The position numbers and the translations under genes were made by a program. Source: Gnetum montanum (Eukaryota > Streptophyta > Gnetopsida > Gnetales > Gnetaceae). Taken from it: a stretch of DNA of 64,000 nucleotides. The DNA lies in the NCBI GenBank assembly GCA_015680685.1, contig MNCI01020757.1, forward strand, positions 182,926 to 246,925, in the 5' to 3' direction. The notes beneath the pieces were generated by a model. That model was not told where the DNA came from. It made no database searches and saw nothing but the letters and a program-made list of their open reading frames with translations. Shown in pieces: positions 23,641 through 35,500 of this stretch. The number at the start of each line of letters is the position of its first letter. The stretch's first letter is position 1.

Positions 23641-26480
23641 CACAGGAAGTAGGACATCCCAACCAAGGGAGAAACAACCTAGAATGGAAAGAGGCCAAGA
23701 ACAACCCCAAGAAGAACCACTCACAACCCATGCTATGGGTCCTCTTAGGAAGGAGGCAAAAGTGGAATCTATTAGATAGATCCCAAAACTAGCAGCAGCA
23801 ATAATAGAACACTCCCATCAAGATGATGCATTAGCACAACTAGCAAATCTTGAGATGACCTTAATAGAGGCCTACTTGAATCAAATCAAATCAAAGGAGG
23901 TCCAAAAATTGGTGCTCTAGGAGTTAAATTTTGGCCCTTTCTTGGAGTATGCACCAAGAGAAGGATAGGACCAACTAAAGGCCTCTCCCATGTGGTCAAT
24001 CATCACTTCCATCGAGGAGTGGTACATGGGAGAGACATTCCTATTCTAGAATAACATGCAACCTAGAGCATCAGTGAAGATCAAGGATAACTCAATGTTC
24101 TACTCGATGCAAGCCATTGTTATGGTGCTTAGGTTGCCTGAAATACAGATCAACCTTACTGAGATCCCAATGTAGGCGAATCCCAATATCAAGGAAGAAT
24201 GGATGCAACAGTGTTATGGCATTGACCACAAGGAGTTTGGTGTGCTCACACCAATAGAGAGGATTCATTACAAGATTTTGGCCTTCCACCTTAATGCCAC
24301 AATGAGGCTAAGCAAAATCACTACCTTCTCTACCCAAGCATGTGTCACTCTGAGTGGGAGATTCCCAATCAACCTTCCATAGCTGATCTATTTAGAGATG
24401 GAGAAGAAATTTAAAGAAAATGAACACGAAAGGAAGGCACTCCCCTTCCCATGCCTCATCAAAAAACTCTATCGAAGGGGATGGATAGTCCATTACCCCA
24501 TCAACACTATAAGAACTATTCCAACTACCAACTAGGAAAAAATGATGAAGGATAAGACGCTTGTGACTACAATTCAAGAAGACGAGCAGTGACCACCACC
24601 TCCACTTGCCACTTAGACAATGGTGTCATACATTGCGACAACCATCCAAAGGTTGCACAAATACAGAGAATGGCTCTTGAGTGAACAAGAGTAAAGAGTA
24701 GGCATGAGTGATAGTGACCCATCCATATATAGACTAGCCATGAGTCACCTTAATGAGGTGACTTGAATAATCAATTTGATGGATGAGTGTGGACCTATTT
24801 TCTCAACCCAAAGAATGCAACTACCTGCGAGGTCGAATCCAAGCATCAAAGAGTTCATGGTATCTCTCGTAGAAGAACAATCAGTTCCAAAAATCTCTAG
24901 AAATGCTACGACCTTATTAGTATTCTTGAAGAAGGGTGAAGGGGCAACTGTACTGGTGATGCAGCACCAAGGGTAGGAGATAGTAGTAGAAGTCGTTGCT
25001 AATCATATTGCCAAGACTCTCAATGCACCTACAACATCTATACCAAGTGTCACTGCACTTAAGGATGTGCAGACATCCATAGGGATCACAAGGGCACAAT
25101 AAATGTAGCATAGCATGAAGAGCTATTGGACTGACTGGTGGGAATCAGGCAACCGCTTCTACATGTCTTTGACCTTCCAGACATTATCACTACAACCTAG
25201 TCAAAGCTGCTAGAGGCAAGGGGCAAAAACATCATGTTGGAGGGGCAACTTGCTAAGGAGTGGAATGAACACTTGGCTACAGAAGTTGTCAAATTGAGAG
25301 CCCAGATTGCCAATCCTACATTTCTCAACCTAGCACTAATAAGAGATGAAGCTATGCAACAGCTTCACACTAAATTGAAAAGGGTTGAGGGTGCAATGGA
25401 GATGGTTATGCTCTATCGATCGTTGGTAGAGGCCACACAATGTAAGATACAGAAGGCCTTGGATTAGACCCACTAGGAAAATGTCCAATTAACCATAGAG
25501 AACCATTGCCTACAAAATGTTGATGCACACTAGCAATAATTAACTAATTTCATCCATCAATAGTAGGAGTAACTAGCTACAATAGACACAAAACTAAGGA
25601 GATTGGCAGCAAAGAATAGGAATCTCTCTATGGAGAAAGTATGTGTCCTTCACTAAAAAACTATGATTGAAGTAGCCATTTGGAAATCGAAGGCAAATTT
25701 GAGAGAGTCAAGGACCATTATAGAGAGTAGGTATGTCCACAAAAAGAAGTAAATGAGAAGCACATCCAGTTTGCAAAGGCAAAGGTAAATGAGATCCTCC
25801 AGCAACTCTAGTATGGAAACAAGTTGTAGCAACCCATTGTTGATGGGATAGACACCTATAACAAAGTGGAAATCTGCATGAAGGAGTTGCAATTTAAGGA
25901 GATGATCGAGTATATGGAGCTTGCCAATCTCCATTATGCAAATCTAGCCATGTTGACTATCAGACGGCTATAGTATGAGTTAGAGAAGTAGGTGGCCAGC
26001 TCGTACTTATTATACAAGGTTGAGTTTAAGCACCACAAGGACACCAAGGACAAGCTTGCAATGGCTAACACTAAACTCAAAGTTCTCAAGCCACGATTCA
26101 TAGATCAATGATCAACTACCAAGAACCTAGCTAGGAGGATGAATGACTATTAGAAGCTGCAAAATGCAGTCAAGGCATTCGACATTGAATGCAAATAATT
26201 CATTGCCTGGTTTGTCAATGTAAAGGAAATGTTTCCAATAATGTCCTATTTGTAAGATTTCCCCATTCCAACTGACATTGATGATGCCACGTTGACTGTG
26301 AATGATCCTCAAAGTAAGGAGGAGAAGATGAAGGTACTACTTGATGCCTTTTTCCTTCCACCAAAGGTTGCAGCTATAGCAGGATAGCCATAGCCACCTT
26401 AGCTATCACACATGCTTGAAGTTAATGAAGGTCCTTCATAGCCTCAGGAGCCACCACCGCCTAGGACTATTTGATCTTCT
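23641..26480 (+). pseudogene. Third ORF of element E: putative plant transposon protein
   Basis: About 900 codons broken by stops and at least one frameshift (near 25200). The N-terminus is Lys/Arg/Gln-rich (about 23650-23790). The middle (about 23990-24580) has MQPRASVKIKDNSMFYSMQ, RIHYKILAFHLNATMRLSK and LPFPCLIKKLYRRGWIV. The last resembles the PFPSLITxLCxxAGV-type motif of the putative plant transposon domain found after pol in Athila elements; the match is from memory. The C-terminal half (25234-26330) is Glu/Lys/Leu/Gln-rich and likely coiled coil. No signal peptide or membrane segment was seen. A Pro-rich end follows at 26380-26470. Confidence 0.55.
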
Positions 26481-26702
26481 CCACTACCTTCAAGCCATTA
26501 AAGGAAGTGTTGTCCAATTCTTTTTGTGTAATCATGTTAATGGTGTTCAACTTTGTGTCATGAGCATTGCAATTTTGTAATGTGTTGATCTGTACACTCA
26601 AACACTTAGTTTTGTCAATTTAGTTTGTTTTGTTTTGTTAATAGTTAGTCAATAATCCCATACCTTTTCAATTTTGCAAAAGAACTCAAGGACAAGTTTT
26701 CA

Positions 26703-26718
26703 TTCAGTTGTGGGAGTA
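26703..26718 (+). other. Polypurine tract before the 3' LTR of element E
   Basis: TTCAGTTGTGGGAGTA directly precedes the LTR. Aligned with GTCATGGGGGTA before the LTR of element N it gives the LTR start. Confidence 0.6.
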
Positions 26719-27631
26719 CAATGAGCATCAATGTGTCACATCGATGGGCCCCCATTTACATGATGTTGCCCCATCGACAGGGCTATGTCAATGTAGCATT
26801 TGCTACATTGATGAGGCCCCATCCACGTAACCCTAGAGCAAAAACTATAAATACAAGCTCCTAGCCATGTTTATGGATATTTAATTCATAGTAGTAGCAG
26901 AGCTCATGCAGTTTTTCTATTTGAAAGTTAGAATATTTTTCTCGAGTGCCTATAGCAGGAGTCATTGAATATATGGATCTTTATTCGAGCATTGTTGTAC
27001 CTAAGCACAACAATGTGTACGGCAATAAAGACAAGCTTCTTGATAAACCTTGCAACATTCTAGATAGGTTAGATATTTTATTCATGCATTTAATGCTTTT
27101 AGTTATTTGTTTAATGTTTTTCAGTAATTAAGATAATTAAATAATTAAGCAAGATAAGCTAGATAGATTAAATACATAAGTACAACCACTTTGAGTATAA
27201 CACATATTCACTTGGTAATCCTAGTAGTGTTATTGCTTGGTACGCCCAATAGCATAGTGCTTGGTAACCCAGTAGTGGATACATGGGTTCAGGACGTGTA
27301 TGAAAAGTGAGACCAAATGCTTATGTTAAGACTAGTTAGAGGCCAGTTAGTTAGTTAAATTAAATTAGTCATTACATTACTCTATCTCTCTCTTCAAGCA
27401 CCAAAGTCATAAAACAAAAAATGATAGAAATCATATGACTTGATTACACTTAACCATACCATTATGCTTCACAAGTATAATCGGGAAGAGAATGAACAAC
27501 CTTAGGGCAAGGTTTAGTTCCTAAAAAACTAGTGCATCAAAAACTATAAAGTCCACGAAATTCAACCAGATCTTGCATGAACCCTTCGTGATTGTATGGT
27601 TGGGCATAGGGGTACCCTTCATAGCTCATCA
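26719..27631 (+). repeat. 3' LTR of element E (913 bp)
   Basis: Starts CAATGAGC, probably a mutated TGATGAGC, and ends AGCTCATCA. A TATA-like CTATAAATAC lies at 26845-26854. Downstream are ATCTTTATTCGAGC (26969-26982) and the GGTACCC block near the end. U3 holds repeated CATCGATGGG/CCCCATCGAC words able to form hairpins (26745-26830). Confidence 0.85.
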
Positions 27632-28260
27632 GTTATGCTAAATAACATTGATAAATTGCTTAGAAATAAAATGCATTGAAAGTAAATCTAAGCTAAGTCA
27701 AAGTGCTTTAATGGAAGAAAATCAATCTTGATTTTATTTCTATTCATGAAAGCATCCAAGTTCATCTCCTCGAATAGGACACTACACAACAAACTCTACA
27801 AGTACTCCTTAACTAGTACAAAAATCACAAAACCAAACTAATAGAGTGCTACTACCTACTGATCAAACAGTGCCATAAGTGTGATTTCGTCACAAGTCTC
27901 AAATAATGCCATAAATGCAATTGTGTCACAAGTTTCAGATACTTAGAGCATTGAATACATAGTAGGGAACACAAATGAGAGATGTGGTATATATATAAAT
28001 TTAAAATTTATTAATATAATAAGGAAAAAACATATATGGTTGTACTTAACATTTAAATTTTTAAACTTTTTAATGGAAATGTCTCCTCATATGTTTCATG
28101 GATTTGTGAGAGACGTTTCAATTTAGGAATGTTTGAAACATAGATTTTTCGTGAGATGTGAATCCACACACATAGATGCATACATATTTATAGTTGAAAA
28201 CAAATAATGAATCAACACAATTGCATTGATGTAGGAAGGGTTGCATTGATATAGTGAGTG
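27632..28260 (-). repeat. LTR G fragment, minus orientation
   Basis: 27700-27775 is the reverse complement of the R/U5 part of LTR F (about 41875-41955): CTTGATTTTATTTCTATTCA then CTCCTCGAATA. An imperfect 35-bp direct repeat with TGCCATAA and GTCACAAGT lies at 27871-27940. Borders are unclear. E appears to have inserted here. Confidence 0.5.
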
Positions 28261-29040
28261 GATGTGAATTTTTATTGTTTATCACTAAGGCACTATCTAT
28301 CTTTGTTTAAACTGAAGAGATAAAAAAATACATGTTAAATTACTTTATAATGTTCAAAATTTCAAGGGATTTGTAAAGTTTGAATAAACATCTTCTTAAT
28401 TTTAGTATAAGTCTATTTCCTTTCTATGCTTTCTTTCTCTCTCTCTTTTCTTTTTCTTTTTTTTTAAAATAAATGAATCTTGTTCTGATAAGCCCTTAAT
28501 CTCCTTAAGGGATGTGTAATAGAAACTTTTGTAATGCTTTTCTGTTTGGCTCTACTTTTTAAGATAAATATAAATTTTATTGAATAATTTATTATTCTTA
28601 CATAATAGAAAATGAATCAAATAAAAATATTATTAAATGTACCTTATTTATATATTCAAATTATACATATTTAAAACTTTTCAAATAATTTAACCTTTGT
28701 TAAAGCTTTTGTAAATGAGGTGTCACTTTTAAAACATTACTTACTTGCATATTGTCATCATGTTTGAAGCAAAGAATGACCTCAAATTAAAATATGACTC
28801 ATTAAAAAGGAGGGTAAAGGTATCAAAGTTATAGCCATTGCTGAAATTTAGCTATTATGGTGTTCTAACCACAATATATGAATCATCAATTTATTGTAAT
28901 GCTTAGCCTTGACATCAGTGATTTGAACCCAAATATCTCTTAGATTGTTGATGATTTGCATAACAACGTTACATGCCCTTAATATGAAAAGAAATGTGAA
29001 ATTTATGCATTGGAATGGAATCTTATGTGGAATACATTTT
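28261..29040. other. AT-rich sequence without recognised features
   Basis: No coding signal on either strand. A pyrimidine tract of CT and T runs lies at 28430-28462. Confidence 0.5.
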
Positions 29041-29655
29041 AACTAATTGGATGCACCTTTTTTAAAGGATGGCAATTACCTTAATTTTATTTTTGATATC
29101 TTTATCAATTTCACCATTTGATTGGAAGCTCCCTAGCTAATTGGAAGATTGATGTTAGATAGTGAAATTATTTATGGTGAGAGACTTTTTTGCCTTAAAT
29201 TGTCATTTCTATTTCACCATTATTTATTTTATTAAAATTACGTTCCACAAAAATCATAATTTTATTATAATATTTATTGCATCCTTGACTTTGTTAGGGT
29301 TGGTATACCTCCTTGGAATGAAATGGAATGCGAAAAGTCAGCATAAGACAAGGTTTAATTAATTGGGTGCACTGTTTACAAGGATGGCGTTTGTTGGACA
29401 CCACAAAATTTACTGAATTAAGTGCACTTTCTCCAAGAAAGGCGATTAACGTTACATAAAAATTTACAGCCTCAAGTTTGTTCCTCCTATCTAACGTCGT
29501 TCCTTCATTTGCCACCCGTCAAACTTTGGTGCGTGTGGGATATTTCCTTGGAATGAATGGGTTGCGTGTGGGACTCTCCCTTGGAATGAAATGGAATGCA
29601 AAAAGTCCACAGAAAATTAGGTGTACTTTTTTCTAAGGATGACCACGGACGTTAT
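29041..29655. repeat. Four degenerate copies of a ~45-bp unit
   Basis: The core AATTGGGTGCAC, about ten T-rich bases, then AAGGATGGCG occurs near 29055-29090, 29360-29390, 29415-29445 and 29615-29650 with substitutions. CCTTGGAATGAAATGGAATG also appears twice (29312 and 29580), with a third partial copy at 29547. Confidence 0.55.
29459..29535 (+). repeat. Segment similar to the upstream region of the receptor kinase
   Basis: AATTTACAGCCTCAAGTTTG, then TTCCTCCTATCTAACGTCGTTC and a later GTCAAACTTT, resembles 32190-32300: AATTTACATGATCAAGTTTG, TTCCTCCTTTCC and GTCAAAGTTT. It may be a duplicated promoter piece of a related kinase gene. Confidence 0.45.
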
Positions 29656-30773
29656 CATAAATTAATTTTGGCCAAGACCAACCAACCGATCTGGCGCGAT
29701 GCTGGGCGAGAGTGGGGAGTAGTTTGTCGCCACTCTTCCCGTGGAAACATCGCCACGGCATCCTCTGTTTCCATTTCCGCATACGACAGTTTGCATCATT
29801 TTCCCAGTTTGAGCAATACTAACTTGGCCATACCAAGAAGACAAGTTGCAAATTCTAATTTTACTTTTTGCTTGTTTGTGTAAGCTCCACTAAACCATAA
29901 AATATAACCTTATGAAATATAATTTCAATCTAAACATCACCATGGTCAACTCTTTGTACAATTATTTAACACTTAAAAGCCCGTGCAAGGGTAAATCAAT
30001 CTCAATTGAATCATTTGAATGCATGATGATCTCACCGATGACACAAGAGGTTTCACGTTTAAAAGGAAAAGTAACAGGGACATATCAACGCTTCTTATCA
30101 AAGAGGTTTTTTACTAATCAAAACCCGGAGTTTACTAATTTTGATGGGCAAATCAAAGACGTCGACGGCGGGAAAAAAAGCAAGCCAGCTTTGACCCAAA
30201 GCGCAGATTCCAGACCAGACCTGCCCTAGGAAATATCTGGAATCGCTGCCCGCTGCTGGGATAAGGTACGGGCAGCTGCAGGTGGGTCCCGGCACGAGTA
30301 TTACGATGACGTATATTAATTAAATATTGAACACGATAACTTTTGGATTTCTGAGGCAGGCCGAGAACTGAGAATCCCCGTTCTAGATAAGCTAATAATA
30401 TTAAAATAACTAATTCCGTTCTTTTCTTTTTAAAACAGATTTATCTTGTCGGCATTCCAGCTGTCCCAAGGCTCAGACTTTGGTGGCCACAAGACTGGGG
30501 AAGGGCGGCCCAAATGAACGGATATTCTAGCCACAGTTTTTGGTTGTTTCTTGATCCACTCTTTTTTTTCCTTTTGGGAATTTTTATTTTTATTTTTAAT
30601 ACTTGAAAAAAGTGTTATGTGGACTGTGTGGAGTCGTCGGATCCGCCAATGAAGAGGTGCTGAGACAAAATGTTGTGGCGGTGCATGGGAGCGAAAATGG
30701 ATTTGGATTTTTACCAATAAGCATTGCATCAACTTTTTAAAGGTACCACTGAACTTGGGTCTCACCAAACTTA
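29656..30773. other. Non-coding sequence, locally GC-richer
   Basis: 29670-30300 is less AT-rich than its surroundings and has short open frames, none with a recognisable domain or good start context. It could be promoter or exon debris of a lost gene. Nothing specific can be assigned. Confidence 0.35.
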
Positions 30774-30823
30774 TTTATTATAGACCTAAACACACCAATT
30801 TATTATAGACCTAAACACACCAA
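30774..30823. repeat. 25-bp perfect tandem duplication
   Basis: TTTATTATAGACCTAAACAC plus ACCAA occurs twice head to tail. Confidence 0.95.
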
Positions 30824-32434
30824 CCTTATTGTATGTTGCTTGACAAATTTAGCAATTATATTTGTAAAATCCGTTCCGTTACGGCCGTAGCTTTTATTAA
30901 GGATATTCAAACTTTTTATTTTGTTTTTCTTTGTTTTTTAAATTGTTGTTATCATTGTGTTGATGTGATTACTATTGTTTGAATGTCACTATCATAGTGG
31001 TATCACTAGCATGGTTAAGATTTAATATGTATCTTACTTAACTCATACCTAAATTAGTTAATAACACCATTAATTATTTCATTCTATTATGTTTGATAAT
31101 GTCAGTTTAACTTAATAACACATTGTTTTATAGAACTCAAATAACCTTCTCAAGTTGAACATGAATACATAGAGTATGTGTTACAATTCCATTGTCTTGT
31201 CTTAAGGTTACTTCAATGAGCATATTGGAAACTTAACATGACATTGGAGTAAGATGGTGAATAATTTTTGGAGTTAAGTATTGTTTCCATAACAGAAAGA
31301 ATTTTACATAATACTTATGCATTAGAGTTAAGTTCTGAATGATTTCTACTTTGGGAAAATAGCCTTGAAGAAACATTAGTAGAAACTACTGCAATGGATG
31401 ACAACAACTAGATGATGCAAATACTCATAGCATGTTTGTAGAAGTCATGTAGCTTATAGAAAAAGAAAGACACTCTGCATAAGATGTAGAAGAAACTTGA
31501 GAAAACATTTGAATTTAAAAATGAATAAACAATAGTATCTCTTCAAAATGAGTTCAATTTTTTAAGATTGAAAGAAGGGGAACCTATGGTCACACTTGTT
31601 CAAAAAGTCTTTGCATTGGAGGCCACTCTTCAAGCATAAAATACTGAAGTTTCAAATGAAACCATCAAATTCTATTTACTTTAATAACTTAGCACAACTC
31701 ATAAGTACTAATACTCTAAAAGTTTAAGAATGATTTTCCTTATTTAACTAGACTAACATTGAATAAAGATATATTTGAAACATAAATCTTTGGCATAAAT
31801 AAGAGTTCAAAAACGTCAAAATAAACAAAGACAAAACAAACTTGACCCAGAAGTTAACATCATCTTTTTTCAAATCATCTTAACCAATTGATAAGGATAT
31901 ATATATATATATCTAAACTAATGAATGTCATATGGCATGACTTTTAATTTTAGCTGATGTGATATTTACATAAAATGTTTACAACCTTAACCACAATTGC
32001 AGCCAGCTGAAACCAAACCATATACAAGTAAAATTAATTATCAAAAAGAAACTACCGTAAATTGTGGGCAGACCATAAATGCCAACGACGATGGCATGTG
32101 ACTGGCTTCACAAGCCAATCCAACCCAACCACCATGGGATGTGACACAGCCACACTTTTTCCAAGGCGTATGATTGCCGTACTAGAAATTAATTTACATG
32201 ATCAAGTTTGTTCCTCCTTTCCAATCTCGCTCGTTCGTTTGGAAACTTACGCCAAAACTTGTTGATGTAGTTGACCTCTCGTCAAAGTTTACGGTTTTTA
32301 AAGATTTTATGCACAAATCAGACTTTCGTTCCAACACGGACTTAAAAACGTGAAACGAAAGTCATCCTTTCAACCCACATAAATCAAAAAAATAAAAAGA
32401 AATAGTCACTACGGCCTTAGCAGTAGAGGCCTAG
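30824..32434. other. Upstream intergenic region of the receptor kinase
   Basis: AT-rich, no coding region recognised. A short TA microsatellite lies near 31899-31910. The last 350 bases are moderately GC-richer, as expected of a promoter-proximal region. Confidence 0.5.
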
Positions 32435-32443
32435 CTATTTAAA
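32435..32443 (+). promoter_or_regulatory. TATA-like box of the receptor kinase gene
   Basis: CTATTTAAA lies 70 bases upstream of the chosen start codon, a plausible distance for a plant core promoter with a short leader. Position and composition are the only evidence. Confidence 0.45.
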
Positions 32444-32512
32444 TTGAGCTTAACTGCAGCATTATGATTTCCATGTTGTGTGTTTTTCATTGATTCAGAG
32501 CTTCCTGCTACA

Positions 32513-35500
32513 ATGGCATCCTGTTCAGGAACAGTTCTCTCTGTTGTTTTCCTTTCTTTGCTTTTTCATTTCTGCATTCTCTTCTCTGTTGTTGTTACTG
32601 CTTACAAAGATGATGCAGAGGGAGCTCTGAAAGATGTGAGAGGTTTGATTGAATTCAAGAAATGCATCACCAGCGACCCACTCTCCCTTTTCAAAGATTG
32701 GAATGATGTGGCTCCCAATGCCTGCAATTGGACTGGAATCGGCTGCTCCACCAAACATCGAGGCCGAGTTGAAGAGATATTTCTGGACAGTGCAACATTG
32801 CGCGGATGGCTGTCTCCCCACCTTTCCAACTTATCATTCCTGAAGGTACTCGACGTTTTCAATAACTCTTTCTCTGGCACAATTCCATCATCCTTTGGCA
32901 CACTGCGTAGACTTAAAGCGTTAAGTCTATCCATGAATGAATTTGAAGGTGGGATTCCTTATCAGTTGGGAAATCTTTCTTCATTGCAATTGCTTTTTCT
33001 CTCTTCAAATTCTTTGAGTGGTGAGATTCCTCAATCTCTTTCCAAACTCCAAGACCTTAAAGAGTTGGATGTTTCCGAAAATCGGTTGAGTGGAAAAGTC
33101 CCTTCCTGGTTAGGAGCACTCAACAAACTTGAAAAGCTTCATCTCGGTGAAAACAACATTCAGGGTGTCATTCCTGCTGAGCTAGGCAATCTATCTTCAT
33201 CCTTGACTGTTCTTGATCTTTTCTCTAATCACTTAACAGGTTCTATTCCTTGCTCACTTGCCAGTCTCTACCGTCTCACTGAATTAGATCTTGACATAAA
33301 CAACCTGACCGGAGCCATTCCCCCTTGTTTAAGCAACCTCACAGCTCTTGCAGTGTTTCGTTTAGGTGACAACAATTTGCAAGGTGATCTTCCTACCTGG
33401 ATTGGCAGCAGCTTTAACAATTTGCAGGAGTTGAGTTTAGCGGGCAACGGATTCACGGGGAACATCCCAGAGTCATGGCAGAATTTATCGCAAATGCAGT
33501 ATCTTGAGTTGTCCAAGAATCGATTGTCAGGAACGGCACCGTGGTGGCTGGGGCAACTCTGGACTCGTCTGACATGGCTTGTTATGGGCTTTAATGATTT
33601 CACCAGTGGAGTCCGCACGCCAGGGCAGTCTATTCCAATCCTCAAAGCTCTCTCCAATTGCTCCTTCCTAATTCATTTCAGCATCGTTGAGAACCGTTTA
33701 ACGGGAACGCTGCCGCCCACCTTCGGAAGCTCCTTACCAAATCTTCAGACGTTGGGACTCTTTGGCAACTTCATCTCTGGAAACATTCCTCCCAGCTTAG
33801 GAAATTTATCTCGTCTTGTTGACCTGCGCCTTGATGAAAATGTATTCAGTGGCACCATTCCTTCTGAAATTGCAAATATGAAGTCACTGCAATACATCAG
33901 TCTACAAAGGAACAAATTACAGGGCAGCATTCCGACTGAGGTATCCCTCTTAAACAAGTCACTTGGCTTTCTCTATCTCTCTCAAAATATGTTATCAGGT
34001 TCCGTCCCTGTCAATATTGGAAAACTGGTCAATCTGCGACAGCTGCACCTTGAAAGAAACCTTCTATCAGGTAAAATTCCTTCAGAAGTAGGAAACTGCC
34101 TTGTTCTTGAAGACCTTGTACTATCAGAAAACAATCTGTCTGGGCCAATACCACCGGAGGTCGCCGGTATCAAGACCATTACATTTAATTTTGATTTGTC
34201 TGCAAATGCTTTGAAGGGAGAAGTGCCTCCAGGAATAGGAGGACTGCAGATGGCACAGTTTATAAATCTTTCAAGAAATCAACTTTCTGCAAAGATTGCA
34301 TCTTACATGGATAGCTGGTTAGATGCCCGCAAAATCGATCTCTCTCTAAATAATTTCAGCGGCAACCTTTCCAAATCAATTGGGAGTAAGCTCACCCAGC
34401 TAGAGAGCATAGATCTGTCTGGTAATAACTTCACCGGTCCTGTGCCTGCGTCTCTGTTAAATCACTCAGCTCTCTATTTTTTGAACTTCTCCTACAACTC
34501 CTTTGATGCAGAAGTCCCCTGTTTGCACAGCTCCTTCAAAAAGCTAAGATTAACNATATCTGCCGAAGAACTTCAAAGGGCCACAGACAATTTCAGCGCT
34601 TCAAACCTGGTTGGGGAAGGCAGCCATGGAAAAGTGTACAGAGGAGTCTTAACCTCTGGAAAGGTGGTTGCCATAAAATGTTTCTTTTCTGCAAAACAGA
34701 GTGAAACTGATAAAAGTTTCAAAAAGGAATGTCATGCATTACGGAAAGTCAGACATCGCAACATTTTGAAGATTATTACTGTAGTTTGGTTGGAGGAATT
34801 AAAAGCGCTGGTAATGCCATTCATGAGTAACGGCAGTCTCCATTCTCTTCTTCACCATAGAGAAAATGGCCAGTTCACACCATTAATGTTGCCACTCAGA
34901 GTGAAAATATTAACTGAGTTAGCGTTAGGCCTTTGCTATTTGCATCATGATTGTGATTTTGAGGTCATACACTGTGACATCAAACCAGAGAACGTATTAT
35001 TGGATGATGATATGACAGTAAAGCTTTCTGATTTTGGAATATCTCAGCTGATGGGAGGAGATCTTGATTTTCCAACATCATCATCATCTTTCACCATGAA
35101 AGGCTCTGTTGGTTATATTGCTCCAGGTATAGGTTTTCTTATTTTCACCTTTTTTTTTTAAATTTAAATAGAATTTCTGTCCTTAAAATCTAAATAGAAT
35201 TTTCATTGAATATATGCTTAATGATTTTTTAGAGTATGGAATTGGGGAAAGAATTTCTGTCAAAGGTGATGTATACAGCTTTGGAGTGGTTACCTTAGAA
35301 ATCATTACAAGATTAAAGCCCACACATGAAATGTTTTCAAGGGATATTACATTGCCATTGTGGATTTCCATGGCCTTGCAAGGAAAATCAAAAGAAGATA
35401 GAAAAGAAATCATTAAAAATATTGTAAAGACAGTGGATGAAGTCGGAGGAGGAATTGAAATGGACAAAGATGAAGAAATATCAGTGGTAGAAAGCATTTT

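Larger units (their letters stand above)
16625..27631 (+). mobile_element. Element E: 5'-truncated Athila-type Ty3/Gypsy
   Basis: The most complete coding copy: capsid, zinc knuckle, protease, RT, RNase H, integrase, post-pol purine tract, ~2 kb spacer, third ORF, second purine tract and 3' LTR in order over 11 kb. The 5' LTR, leader and gag N-terminus are missing, because similarity starts inside capsid at about 16625 next to the LINE fossil. It sits inside or beside an older minus-strand LTR (G). Confidence 0.85.

Noticed and set aside
23641-26480. Third ORF of element E as an envelope gene
   Set aside because: No signal peptide, transmembrane helix or glycosylation-rich region was seen. 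The composition is that of a soluble coiled-coil protein.
32480-32512. An N-terminal extension of the receptor kinase by 11 codons
   Set aside because: It would need GTG as start. The ATG at 32513 begins a clear signal peptide.
32525-34179. Several open frames of 60-130 codons antisense to the receptor kinase
   Set aside because: They are shadows of the LRR coding strand, created by its regular codon pattern. None has its own motifs.
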